This document shows positions 37,472 to 50,738 of a stretch of DNA of 64,000 nucleotides, one piece after another; within the stretch, counting starts at the first letter, position 1, and each line of letters opens with the position of its first letter. A model generated the notes under the pieces. That model worked only from the letters and a program-made list of their open reading frames with translations, was not told where the DNA came from and searched no databases. The DNA is from Liopterus haemorrhoidalis (lineage: Eukaryota; Arthropoda; Insecta; Coleoptera; Dytiscidae). The position numbers and the translations under genes are program-made. The stretch lies in NCBI GenBank assembly GCA_963971575.1, contig OZ020623.1, positions 18,471,607 through 18,535,606 on the forward strand, given 5' to 3'.

Positions 37472-39532
37472 TATTCTTCGTCAGAAACCAAAATAACTGT
37501 TATGTACTTCTAATACACGTTGCGCTTAACAAGTTTTCAAGTAAAACGTGAATTTTGAAAATTCAACTATTTCGTTGCTATTTTATGTCAGTAACATCAT
37601 TATTTTTCGTCAAAAACCAAAATAACTGTTATGTACTTCTAAAACACGTTGCGCTTAACAAGTTTTCAAGTAAAACGTGAATTTTGAAAATTCAACTATT
37701 TCGTTGCTATCTCATGTCGGTAAAATCATTATTCTTCGTCAGAAACCAAAATAACTGTTATGTACTTCTAAAACACGTTGCGCTTAACAAGTTTTCAAGT
37801 AAAACGTGAATTTTGAAAATTCAACTATTTCGTTGCTATTTTATGTCGGTAAAATCATTATTCTTCGTCAGAAACCAAAATAACTGTTATGTACTTCTAA
37901 AACACGTTGCGCTTAACAAGTTTTCAAGTAAAACGTGAATTTTGAAAATTCAACTATTTCGTTGATATTTTATGTCAGTAACATCATTATTCTTCGTCAG
38001 AAACCAAAATAACTGTTATGTACTTCTAAAACACGTTGCGCTTAACAAGTTTTCAAGTAAAACGTGAATTTTGAAAATTCAACTATTTCGTTGATATTTT
38101 ATGTCAGTAAAATCATTATTCTTCGTCAGAAACCAAAATAACTGTTATGTACTTCTAAAACAGGTTGCGCTTAACAAGTTTTCAAGTAAAACGTGAATTT
38201 TGAAAATTCAACTATTTCGTTGCTATTTTATGTCGGTAAAATCATTATTCTTCGTCAGAAACCAAAATGAGTGTTATGTTCTTCTAAAACACGTTGCGCT
38301 TAACAAGTTTTCAAGTAAAACGTGAATTTTGAAAATTCAACTATTTCGTTGCTATTTTATGTCGGTAAAATCATTATTCTTCGTCAGAAACCAAAATAAC
38401 TGTTATGTACTTCTAAAACACGTTGCGCTTAACCAGTTTTCAAGTAAAACGTGAATTTTGAAAATTCAACTATTTCGTTGCTATTTTATGTCAGTAAAAT
38501 CATTATTCTTCGTCAGAAACCAAAATAAGTGTTATGTACTTCTAAAACATGTTGCGCTTAACAAGTTTTCATGTAAAACTTGTATTTTGAAAATTCAACT
38601 ATTTCGTTGATATTTTATGTCAGTAACATCATTATTCTTCGTCAGAAACCAAAATAAGTGTTATGTACTTCTAAAACACGTTGCGCTTAACAAGTTTTCA
38701 AGTAAAACGTGAATTTTGAAAATTCAACTATTTCGTTGCTATTTTATGTCAGTAACATCATTATTCTTCGTCAAAAACCAAAATAACTGTTATGTACTTC
38801 TAAAACACGTTGCGCTTAACAAGTTTCAAGTAAAACTTGTATTTTGAAAATTCAACTATTTCGTTGATATTTTATGTCAGTTACATCATTATTCTTCTTC
38901 AGAAACCAAAATAAGTGTTATGTACTTCTAAAACACGTTGCGCTTAACAAGTTTTCAAGTAAAACGTGAATTTTGAAAATTCAACTATTTCGTTGCTATT
39001 TTATGTCGGTAAAATCATTATTCTTCGTCAGAAACCAAAATAACTGTTATGTACTTCTAAAACACGTTGCGCTTAACAAGTTTTCAAGTAAAACGTGAAT
39101 TTTGAAAATTCAACTATTTCGTTGCTATTTTATTTCGGTAAAATCATTATTCTTCGTCAGAAACCAAAATAACTGTTATGTACTTCTAAAACACGTTGCG
39201 CTTAACAAGTTTTCAAGTAAAACGTGAATTTTGAAAATTCAACTATTTCGTTGCTATTTTATGTCAGTAACATCATTATTTTTCGTCAAAAACAAAAATA
39301 ACTGTTATGTTCTTCTAAAACACGTTGCGCTTAACAAGTTTCAACTAAAACTTGTATTTTGAAAATTCAACTATTTCGTTGATATTTTATGTCAGTAACA
39401 TCATTATTCTTCATCAGAAACCAAAATAAGTGTTATGTACTTCTAAAACACGTTGCGCTTAACAAGTTTTCAAGTAAAACGTGAATTTTGAAAATTCAAC
39501 TATTTCGTTGCTATTTATGTCGGTAAAATCAT
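37472..39532 (+). repeat. 16-mer higher-order unit 1 (2061 bp)
   Basis: Sixteen monomers, 2061 bp (16 x 129 minus 3). Marks in order: CTAATACACG (37510), a TCATGTCGG junction (CTCATG here), ACAGGTTGC (38160), AAAATGAGTG with GTTCTTC (38267), TTAACCAG, a hairpin monomer with ACATG (38548), CTTCTTCAG (38897), TTATTTCGG, GTCAAAAACAAAAA, a CTTCATCAG monomer (39409) and the one-base-short GCTATTTATGTCGG junction. The same order returns in units 2-6. Confidence 0.9.
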
Positions 39533-42500
39533 TATTCTTCGTCAGAAACCAAAATAACTGTTATGTACTTCTAATACACGTTGCGCTTAACAAGTTTTCA
39601 AGTAAAACGTGAATTTTGAAAATTCAACTATTTCGTTGCTATTTTATGTCAGTAACATCATTATTTTTCGTCAAAAACCAAAATAACTGTTATGTACTTC
39701 TAAAACACGTTGCGCTTAACAAGTTTTCAAGTAAAACGTGAATTTTGAAAATTCAACTATTTCGTTGCTATTTCATGTCGGTAAAATCATTATTCTTCGT
39801 CAGAAACCAAAATAACTGTTATGTACTTCTAAAACACGTTGCGCTTAACAAGTTTTCAAGTAAAACGTGAATTTTGAAAATTCAACTATTTCGTTGCTAT
39901 TTTATGTCGGTAAAATCATTATTCTTCGTCAGAAACCAAAATAACTGTTATGTACTTCTAAAACACGTTGCGCTTAACAAGTTTTCAAGTAAAACGTGAA
40001 TTTTGAAAATTCAACTATTTCGTTGATATTTTATGTCAGTAACATCATTATTCTTCGTCAGAAACCAAAATAACTGTTATGTACTTCTAAAACACGTTGC
40101 GCTTAACAAGTTTTCAAGTAAAACGTGAATTTTGAAAATTCAACTATTTCGTTGATATTTTATGTCAGTAAAATCATTATTCTTCGTCAGAAACCAAAAT
40201 AACTGTTATGTACTTCTAAAACAGGTTGCGCTTAACAAGTTTTCAAGTAAAACGTGAATTTTGAAAATTCAACTATTTCGTTGCTATTTTATGTCGGTAA
40301 AATCATTATTCTTCGTCAGAAACCAAAATGAGTGTTATGTTCTTCTAAAACACGTTGCGCTTAACAAGTTTTCAAGTTAAACGTGAATTTTGAAAATTCA
40401 ACTATTTCGTTGCTATTTTATGTCGGTAAAATCATTATTCTTCGTCAGAAACCAAAATAACTGTTATGTACTTCTAAAACACGTTGCGCTTAACCAGTTT
40501 TCAAGTAAAACGTGAATTTTGAAAATTCAACTATTTCGTTGCTATTTTATGTCAGTAAAATCATTATTCTTCGTCAGAAACCAAAATAAGTGTTATGTAC
40601 TTCTAAAACATGTTGCGCTTAACAAGTTTTCATGTAAAACTTGTATTTTGAAAATTCAACTATTTCGTTGATATTTTATGTCAGTAACATCATTATTCTT
40701 CGTCAGAAACCAAAATAAGTGTTACGTACTTCTAAAACACGTTGCGCTTAACAAGTTTTCAAGTAAAACGTGAATTTTGAAAATTCAACTATTTCGTTGC
40801 TATTTTATGTCAGTAACATCATTATTCTTCGTCAAAAACCAAAATAACTGTTATGTACTTCTAAAACACGTTGCGCTTAACAAGTTTCAAGTAAAACTTG
40901 TATTTTGAAAATTCAACTATTTCGTTGATATTTTATGTCAGTTACATCATTATTCTTCTTCAGAAACCAAAATAAGTGTTATGTACTTCTAAAACACGTT
41001 GCGCTTAACAAGTTTTCAAGTAAAACGTGAATTTTGAAAATTCAACTATTTCGTTGCTATTTTATGTCGGTAAAATCATTATTCTTCGTCAGAAACCAAA
41101 ATAACTGTTATGTACTTCTAAAACACGTTGCGCTTAACAAGTTTTCAAGTAAAACGTGAATTTTGAAAATTCAACTATTTCGTTGCTATTTTATTTCGGT
41201 AAAATCATTATTCTTCGTCAGAAACCAAAATAACTGTTATGTACTTCTAAAACACGTTGCGCTTAACAAGTTTTCAAGTAAAACGTGAATTTTGAAAATT
41301 CAACTATTTCGTTGCTATTTTATGTCAGTAACATCATTATTTTTCGTCAAAAACAAAAATAACTGTTATGTTCTTCTAAAACACGTTGCGCTTAACAAGT
41401 TTCAAGTAAAACTTGTATTTTGAAAATTCAACTATTTCGTTGATATTTTATGTCAGTAACATCATTATTCTTCATCAGAAACCAAAATAAGTGTTATGTA
41501 CTTCTAAAACACGTTGCGCTTAACAAGTTTTCAAGTAAAACGTGAATTTTGAAAATTCAACTATTTCGTTGCTATTTTATGTCAGTAAAATCATTATTCT
41601 TCGTCAGAAACCAAAATAAGTGTTATGTACTTCTAAAACATGTTGCGCTTAACAAGTTTTCATGTAAAACTTGTATTTTGAAAATTCAACTATTTCGTTG
41701 ATATTTTATGTCAGTAACATCATTATTCTTCGTCAGAAACCAAAATAAGTGTTACGTACTTCTAAAACACGTTGCGCTTAACAAGTTTTCAAGTAAAACG
41801 TGAATTTTGAAAATTCAACTATTTCGTTGCTATTTTATGTCAGTAACATCATTATTCTTCGTCAAAAACCAAAATAACTGTTATGTACTTCTAAAACACG
41901 TTGCGCTTAACAAGTTTCAAGTAAAACTTGTATTTTGAAAATTCAACTATTTCGTTGATATTTTATGTCAGTTACATCATTATTCTTCTTCAGAAACCAA
42001 AATAAGTGTTATGTACTTCTAAAACACGTTGCGCTTAACAAGTTTTCAAGTAAAACGTGAATTTTGAAAATTCAACTATTTCGTTGCTATTTTATGTCGG
42101 TAAAATCATTATTCTTCGTCAGAAACCAAAATAACTGTTATGTACTTCTAAAACACGTTGCGCTTAACAAGTTTTCAAGTAAAACGTGAATTTTGAAAAT
42201 TCAACTATTTCGTTGCTATTTTATTTCGGTAAAATCATTATTCTTCGTCAGAAACCAAAATAACTGTTATGTACTTCTAAAACACGTTGCGCTTAACAAG
42301 TTTTCAAGTAAAACGTGAATTTTGAAAATTCAACTATTTCGTTGCTATTTTATGTCAGTAACATCATTATTTTTCGTCAAAAACAAAAATAACTGTTATG
42401 TTCTTCTAAAACACGTTGCGCTTAACAAGTTTCAAGTAAAACTTGTATTTTGAAAATTCAACTATTTCGTTGATATTTTATGTCAGTAACATCATTATTC

Positions 42501-42623
42501 TTCATCAGAAACCAAAATAAGTGTTATGTACTTCTAAAACACGTTGCGCTTAACAAGTTTTCAAGTAAAACGTGAATTTTGAAAATTCAACTATTTCGTT
42601 GCTATTTATGTCGGTAAAATCAT
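39533..42623 (+). repeat. 16-mer unit 2 with an internal 8-mer repeat
   Basis: Unit 2 is 3091 bp long, exactly 2061 plus 1030. The extra 1030 bp is a re-run of its second half: the rare GTTACGTACTTC monomer at 40721 recurs at 41751, and the HOR order restarts at about 41595 with the TTAACCAG/hairpin section. This is an eight-monomer tandem gain within a single unit. Confidence 0.9.
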
Positions 42624-44684
42624 TATTCTTCGTCAGAAACCAAAATAACTGTTATGTACTTCTAATACACGTTGCGCTTAACAAGTTTTCAAGTAAAACG
42701 TGAATTTTGAAAATTCAACTATTTCGTTGCTATTTTATGTCAGTAACATCATTATTTTTCGTCAAAACCCAAAATAACTGTTATGTACTTCTAAAACACG
42801 TTGCGCTTAACAAGTTTTCAAGTAAAACGTGAATTTTGAAAATTCAACTATTTCGTTGCTATTTCATGTCGGTAAAATCATTATTCTTCGTCAGAAACCA
42901 AAATAACTGTTATGTACTTCTAAAACACGTTGCGCTTAACAAGTTTTCAAGTAAAACGTGAATTTTGAAAATTCAACTATTTCGTTGCTATTTTATGTCG
43001 GTAAAATCATTATTCTTCGTCAGAAACCAAAATAACTGTTATGTACTTCTAAAACACGTTGCGCTTAACAAGTTTTCAAGTAAAACGTGAATTTTGAAAA
43101 TTCAACTATTTCGTTGATATTTTATGTCAGTAACATCATTATTCTTCGTCAGAAACCAAAATAACTGTTATGTACTTCTAAAACACGTTGCGCTTAACAA
43201 GTTTTCAAGTAAAACGTGAATTTTGAAAATTCAACTATTTCGTTGATATTTTATGTCAGTAAAATCATTATTCTTCGTCAGAAACCAAAATAACTGTTAT
43301 GTACTTCTAAAACAGGTTGCGCTTAACAAGTTTTCAAGTAAAACGTGAATTTTGAAAATTCAACTATTTCGTTGCTATTTTATGTCGGTAAAATCATTAT
43401 TCTTCGTCAGAAACCAAAATGAGTGTTATGTTCTTCTAAAACACGTTGCGCTTAACAAGTTTTCAAGTAAAACGTGAATTTTGAAAATTCAACTATTTCG
43501 TTGCTATTTTATGTCGGTAAAATCATTATTCTTCGTCAGAAACCAAAATAACTGTTATGTACTTCTAAAACACGTTGCGCTTAACCAGTTTTCAAGTAAA
43601 ACGTGAATTTTGAAAATTCAACTATTTCGTTGCTATTTTATGTCAGTAAAATCATTATTCTTCGTCAGAAACCAAAATAAGTGTTATGTACTTCTAAAAC
43701 ATGTTGCGCTTAACAAGTTTTCATGTAAAACTTGTATTTTGAAAATTCAACTATTTCGTTGATATTTTATGTCAGTAACATCATTATTCTTCGTCAGAAA
43801 CCAAAATAAGTGTTATGTACTTCTAAAACACGTTGCGCTTAACAAGTTTTCAAGTAAAACGTGAATTTTGAAAATTCAACTATTTCGTTGCTATTTTATG
43901 TCAGTAACATCATTTTTCTTCATCAAAAACCAAAATAACTGTTATGTACTTCTAAAACACGTTGCGCTTAACAAGTTTCAAGTAAAACTTGTATTTTGAA
44001 AATTCAACTATTTCGTTGATATTTTATGTCAGTTACATCATTATTCTTCTTCAGAAACCAAAATAAGTGTTATGTACTTCTAAAACACGTTGCGCTTAAC
44101 AAGTTTTCAAGTAAAACGTGAATTTTGAAAATTCAACTATTTCGTTGCACTTTTATGTCGGTAAAATCATTATTCTTCGTCAGAAACCAAAATAACTGTT
44201 ATGTACTTCTAAAACACGTTGCGCTTAACAAGTTTTCAAGTAAAACGTGAATTTTGAAAATTCAACTATTTCGTTGCTATTTTATTTCAGTAAAATCATT
44301 ATTCTTCGTCAGAAACCAAAATAACTGTTATGTACTTCTTAAACACGTTGCGCTTAACAAGTTTTCAAGTAAAACGTGAATTTTGAAAATTCAACTATTT
44401 CGTTGCTATTTTATGTCAGTAACATCATTATTTTTCGTCAAAAACAAAAATAACTGTTATGTTCTTCTAAAACACGTTGCGCTTAACAAGTTTCAAGTAA
44501 AACTTGTATTTTGAAAATTCAACTATTTCGTTGATATTTTATGTCAGTAACATCATTATTCTTCATCAGAAACCAAAATAAGTGTTATGTACTTCTAAAA
44601 CACGTTGCGCTTAACAAGTTTTCAAGTAAAACGTGAATTTTGAAAATTCAACTATTTCGTTGCTATTTATGTCGGTAAAATCAT
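42624..44684 (+). repeat. 16-mer unit 3 (2061 bp)
   Basis: Full-length unit with the same marks (CTAATACACG at 42662, ACAGGTTGC at 43312, AAAATGAGTG at 43417). Local differences are GTCAAAACCCAAAA at about 42764, CATTTTTCTTCATC at about 43912, TTGCACTTTTATG at 44145 and TTATTTCAG with CTTCTTAAAC at about 44283-44340. Confidence 0.9.
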
Positions 44685-46214
44685 TATTCTTCGTCAGAAA
44701 CCAAAATAACTGTTATGTACTTATTAAACACGTTGCGCTTAACAAGTTTTCAAGTAAAACGTGAATTTTGAAAATTCAACTATTTCGTTGATATTTTATG
44801 TCAGTTACATCATTATTCTTCGTCAGAAACCAAACTAAGTGTTATGTACTTCTAAAACACGTTGCGCTTAACAAGTTTTCAAGTAAAACGTGAATTTTGA
44901 AAATTCAACTATTTCGTTGCTATTTATGTCGGTAAAATCATTATTCTTCGTCAGAAACCAAAATAACTGTTATGTACTTATTAAACACGTTGCGCTTAAC
45001 AAGTTTTCAAGTAAAACGTGAATTTTGAAAATTCAACTATTTCGTTGATATTTTATTTCGGTAAAATCATTATTCTTCGTCAGAAACCAAAATAACTGTT
45101 AAGTACTTCTAAAACACGTTGCGATTAACAAGTTTTCAAGTAAAACGTGAATTTTGAAAATTCAACTATTTCGTTGCTATTTTATTTCGGTAAAATCATT
45201 ATTCTTCGTCAGAAACCAAAATAACTGTTATGTACTTCTAAAACACGTTGCGCTTAACAAGTTTTCAAGTAAAACGTGAATTTTGAAAATTCAACTATTT
45301 CGTTGCTATTTTATGTCAGTAACATCATTATTTTTCGTCAAAAACCAAAATAACTGTTATGTACTTCTAAAACACGTTGCGCTTAACAAGTTTCAAGTAA
45401 AACTTGTATTTTGAAAATTCAACTATTTCGTTGATATTTTATGTCAGTTACATCATTATTCTTCGTCAGAAACCAAAATAAGTGTTATGTACTTCTAAAA
45501 CACGTTGCGCTTAACAAGTTTTCAAGTAAAACGTGAATTTTGAAAATTCAACTATTTCGTTGCTATTTTATGTCGGTAAAATCATTATTCTTCGTCAGAA
45601 ACCAAAATAACTGTTATGTACTTCTAAAACACGTTGCGCTTAACAAGTTTTCAAGTAAAACGTGAATTTTGAAAATTCAACTATTTCGTTGATATTTTAT
45701 GTCAGTTACATCATTATTCTTCGTCAGAAACCAAAATAAGTGTTATGTACTTCTTAAACACGTTGCGCTTAACAAGTTTTCAAGTAAAACGTGAATTTTG
45801 AAAATTCAACTATTTCGTTGCTTTTTTATGTCGGTAAAATCATTATTCTTCGTCAGAAACCAAAATAACTGTTATGTACTTCTAAAACACGTTGCGATTA
45901 ACAAGTTTTCAAGTAAAACGTGAATTTTGAAAATTCAACTATTTCGTTGCTATTTTATGTCAGTAACATCATTATTTTTCGTCAAAAACAAAAATAACTG
46001 TTATGTTCTTCTAAAACACGTTGCGCTTAACAAGTTTCAAGTAAAACTTGTATTTTGAAAATTCAACTATTTCGTTGATATTTTATGTCAGTTACATCAT
46101 TATTCTTCGTCAGAAACCAAAATAAGTGTTATGTACTTCTAAACCACGTTGCGCTTAACAAGTTTTCAAGTAAAACGAGAATTTTGAAAATTCAACTATT
46201 TCGTTGCTATTTTA
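44685..46214 (+). repeat. Mixed A monomers between 16-mer unit 3 and the 46-kb copy
   Basis: About twelve monomers that do not continue the 16-mer. Marks are two CTTATTAAACAC monomers, AACCAAACTAAG (44831), GTTAAGTAC (about 45099), GCGATTAAC (45122 and 45895) and TTGCTTTTTTATG (about 45819). Several of these recur in the 54-58 kb block, so this stretch is related to the 2317-bp units there. It ends in a recombinant monomer pair near 46176-46250. Confidence 0.8.
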
Positions 46215-48140
46215 TGTCGGTAAAATCATTATTCTTCGTCAGAAACCAAAATATCTGTTATGTACTTCTAAAACACGTTGCGCTTAACAAGTTTTCAAGT
46301 AAAACGTGAATTTTGAAAATTCAACTATTTCGTTGCTATTTTATTTCGGTAAAATCATTATTCTTCGTAAGAAACCAAAATAACTGTTATGTACTTCTAA
46401 AACACGTTGCGCTTAACAAGTTTTCAAGTAAAACGTGAATTTTGAAAATTCAACTATTTCGTTGCTATTTTATGTCAGTAACATCATTATTTTTCGTCAA
46501 AAACAAAAATAACTGTTATGTTCTTCTAAAACACGTTGCGCTTAACAAGTTTCAAGTAAAACTTGTATTTTGAAAATTCAACTATTTCGTTGATATTTTA
46601 TGTCAGTTACATCATTATTCTTCGTCAGAAACCAAAATAAGTGTTATGTACTTCTAAACCACGTTGCGCTTAACAAGTTTTCAAGTAAAACGAGAATTTT
46701 GAAAATTCAACTATATCGTTGCTATTTTATGTCAGTAAAATCATTATTCATCGTCAGAAACCAAAATAAGTGTTATGTACTTCTAAAACACGTTGCGCTT
46801 AACAAGTTTTCAAGTAAAACGTGAATTTTGAAAATTCAACTATTTCGTTGCTATTTTATGTCGGTAAAATCATTATTCTTCGTCAGAAACCAAAATAACT
46901 GTTATGTACTTCTGAAACACGTTGCGCTTAACAAGTTTTCAAGTAAAACGTGAATTTTGAAAATTCAACTATTTCGTTGCTATTTTATGTCAGTAACATC
47001 ATTATTCTTCGTCAGAAACCAAAATAACTGTTATGTACTTCTAAAACACGTTGCGCTTAACAAGTTTTCAAGTAAAACGTGAATTTTGAACATTCAACTA
47101 TTTCGTTGCTATTTTATGTCGGTAAAATCATTATTCTTCGTCAGAAACCAAAATAACTGTTATGTACTTCTAAAACACGTTGCGCTTAACAAGTTTTCAA
47201 GTAAAACGTGAATTTTGAAAATTCAACTATTTCGTTGCTATTTTATTTCGGAAAAAACATTATCTTCGTCAGAAACCAAAATAACTGTTATGTATTTCTA
47301 AAACACGTTGCGCTTAACAGGTTTTCAAGTAAAACGTGAATTTTGAAAATTCAACTATTTCGTTGCTATTTTATGTCAGTAACATCATTATTTTTCGTCA
47401 AAAACCAAAATAACTGTTATGTACTTCTAAAACACGTTGCGCTTAACAAGTTTTCAAGTAAAACGTGAATTTTGAAAATTCAACTATTTCGTTGCTATTT
47501 TATGTCGGTAAAATCATTATTCTTCGTCAGAAACCAAAATAAGTGTTATGTACTTCTAAAACACGTTGCGCTTAACAAGTTTTCAAGTAAAACGTGAATT
47601 TTGAAAATTCAACTATTTCGTTGCTATTTTATGTCGGTAAATTCATTATTCTTCGTCAGAAACCAAAATAACTGTTATGTACTTCTAAAACACGTTGCGC
47701 TTATCAAGTTTTCAAGTAAAACGTGAATTTTGAAAATTCAACTATTTCGTTGCTATTTTATGTCAGTAACATCATTATTCTTCGTCAGAAACCAAAATAA
47801 CTGTTATGTACTTCTAAAACATGTTGCGTTTAACAAATTTTCATGTAATTTTTGTATTTTGAAAATTCAACTATTTCGTTGCTATTTTATGTCGGTAAAA
47901 TCATTATTCTTCGTCAGAAACCAAAATAAGTGTTATGTACTTCTAAAACACGTTGCGCTTAACAAGTTTTCAAGTAAAACGTGAATTTTGAAAATTCAAC
48001 TATTTCGTTGCTATTTATGTCGGTAAAATCATTATTCTTCGTCAGAAACCAAAATAACTGTTATGTACTTATTAAACACGTTGCGCTTAACAAGTTTTCA
48101 AGTAAAACGTGAATTTTGAAAATTCAACTATTTCGTTGAT
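46215..48140 (+). repeat. Third copy of the 20.3-22.3 kb segment
   Basis: Offset about 25878 bp from 20337-22263, changing to 25877 after a single-base deletion (ACATTATCTTC near 47258 against ACATTATTCTTC). It includes AAAATATCTG, TTCGTAAG, AAAACGAGA (46691), CTTCTGAAACAC, TTCGGAAAAAAC, GTAAATTCATT and the TTTTCATGTAATTTTTG monomer. It also matches 35781-37189 at 10434 bp. Confidence 0.85.
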
Positions 48141-48419
48141 ATTTTATGTCAGTTACATCATTATTCTTCGTCAGAAACCAAACTAAGTGTTATGTACTTC
48201 TAAAACACGTTGCGTTTAACAAGTTTTCAAGTAATACGTGAATTTTGAAAATTCAACTATTTCGTTGCTATTTTATGTCGGTAAAATCATTATTCTTCGT
48301 CAGAAACCAAAATAACTGTTATGTACTTCTAAAACACGTTGCGCTTAACAAGTTTTCAAGTAAAACGTGAATTTTGAAAATTCAACTATTTCGTTGCTAT
48401 TTTATTTCGGTAAAATCAT
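48141..48419 (+). repeat. Linker monomers before 16-mer unit 4
   Basis: About two monomers with AACCAAACTAAG and CAAGTAATACG (48229), the same linker type as 37190-37471. Confidence 0.7.
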
Positions 48420-50738
48420 TATTCTTCGTCAGAAACCAAAATAACTTTTATGTACTTCTAATACACGTTGCGCTTAACAAGTTTTCAAGTAAAACGTGAA
48501 TTTTGAAAATTCAACTATTTCGTTGCTATTTTATGTCAGTAACATCATTATTTTTCGTCAAAAACCAAAATAACTGTTATGTACTTCTAAAACACGTTGC
48601 GCTTAACAAGTTTTCAAGTAAAACGTGAATTTTGAAAATTCAACTATTTCGTTGCTATTTCATGTCGGTAAAATCATTATTCTTCGTCAGAAACCAAAAT
48701 AACTGTTATGTACTTCTAAAACACGTTGCGCTTAACAAGTTTTCAAGTAAAACGTGAATTTTGAAAATTCAACTATTTCGTTGATATTTTATGTCAGTAA
48801 CATCATTATTCTTCGTCAGAAACCAAAATAACTGTTATGTACTTCTAAAACACGTTGCGCTTAACAAGTTTTCAAGTAAAACGTGAATTTTGAAAATTCA
48901 ACTATTTCGTTGATATTTTATGTCAGTAAAATCATTATTCTTCGTCAGAAACCAAAATAACTGTTATGTACTTCTAAAACAGGTTGCGCTTAACAAGTTT
49001 TCAAGTAAAACGTGAATTTTGAAAATTCAACTATTTCGTTGCTATTTTATGTCGGTAAAATCATTATTCTTCGTCAGAAACCAAAATGAGTGTTATGTTC
49101 TTCTAAAACACGTTGCGCTTAACAAGTTTTCAAGTAAAACGTGAATTTTGAAAATTCAACTATTTCGTTGCTATTTTATGTCGGTAAAATCATTATTCTT
49201 CGTCAGAAACCAAAATAACTGTTATGTACTTCTAAAACACGTTGCGCTTAACCAGTTTTCAAGTAAAACGTGAATTTTGAAAATTCAACTATTTCGTTGC
49301 TATTTTATGTCAGTAAAATCATTATTCTTCGTCAGAAACCAAAATAAGTGTTATGTACTTCTAAAACAGTTTGCGCTTAACAAGTTTTCAAGTAAAACGT
49401 GAATTTTGAAAATTCAACTATTTCGTTGCTATTTTATGTCGGTAAAATCATTATTCTTCGTCAGAAACCAAAATGAGTGTTATGTTCTTCTAAAACACGT
49501 TGCGCTTAACAAGTTTTCAAGTAAAACGTGAATTTTGAAAATTCAACTATTTCGTTGCTATTTTATGTCGGTAAAATCATTATTCTTCGTCAGAAACCAA
49601 AATAACTGTTATGTACTTCTAAAACACGTTGCGCTTAACCAGTTTTCAAGTAAAACGTGAATTTTGAAAATTCAACTATTTCGTTGCTATTTTATGTCAG
49701 TAAAATCATTATTCTTCGTCAGAAACCAAAATAAGTGTTATGTACTTCTAAAACATGTTGCGCTTAACAAGTTTTCATGTAAAACTTGTATTTTGAAAAT
49801 TCAACTATTTCGTTGATATTTTATGTCAGTAACATCATTATTCTTCGTCAGAAACCAAAATAAGTGTTATGTACTTCTAAAACACGTTGCGCTTAACAAG
49901 TTTTCAAGTAAAACGTGAATTTTGAAAATTCAACTATTTCGTTGCTATTTTATGTCAGTAACATCATTATTCTTCGTCAAAAACCAAAATAACTGTTATG
50001 TACTTCTAAAACACGTTGCGCTTAACAAGTTTCAAGTAAAACTTGTATTTTGAAAATTCAACTATTTCGTTGATATTTTATGTCAGTTACATCATTATTC
50101 TTCTTCAGAAACCAAAATAAGTGTTATGTACTTCTAAAACACGTTGCGCTTAACAAGTTTTCAAGTAAAACGTGAATTTTGAAAATTCAACTATTTCGTT
50201 GCTATTTTATGTCGGTAAATTCATTATTCTTCGTCAGAAACCAAAATAACTGTTATGTACTTCTAAAACACGTTGCGCTTAACAAGTTTTCAAGTAAAAC
50301 GTGAATTTTGAAAATTCAACTATTTCGTTGCTATTTTATTTCGGTAAAATCATTATTCTTCGTCAGAAACCAAAATAACTGTTATGTACTTCTAAAACAC
50401 GTTGCGCTTAACAAGTTTTCAAGTAAAACGTGAATTTTGAAAATTCAACTATTTCGTTGCTATTTTATGTCAGTAACATCATTATTTTTCGTCAAAAACA
50501 AAAATAACTGTTATGTTCTTCTAAAACACGTTGCGCTTAACAAGTTTCAACTAAAACTTGTATTTTGAAAATTCAACTATTTCGTTGATATTTTATGTCA
50601 GTAACATCATTATTCTTCATCAGAAACCAAAATAAGTGTTATGTACTTCTAAAACACGTTGCGCTTAACAAGTTTTCAAGTAAAACGTGAATTTTGAAAA
50701 TTCAACTATTTCGTTGCTATTTATGTCGGTAAAATCAT
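48420..50738 (+). repeat. 16-mer unit 4, one monomer lost and three gained
   Basis: The unit is 2319 bp. The distance between its CTAATACACG (48458) and ACAGGTTGC (48979) marks is 520 bp instead of the usual 649 bp, so one monomer is missing. After that, the three-monomer stretch with AAAATGAGTG and TTAACCAG is repeated (about 48979-49365 and 49366-49752); the second copy starts with a modified ACAGTTTGC. Net change is plus two monomers (258 bp), which accounts exactly for 2319 against 2061. Confidence 0.85.
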
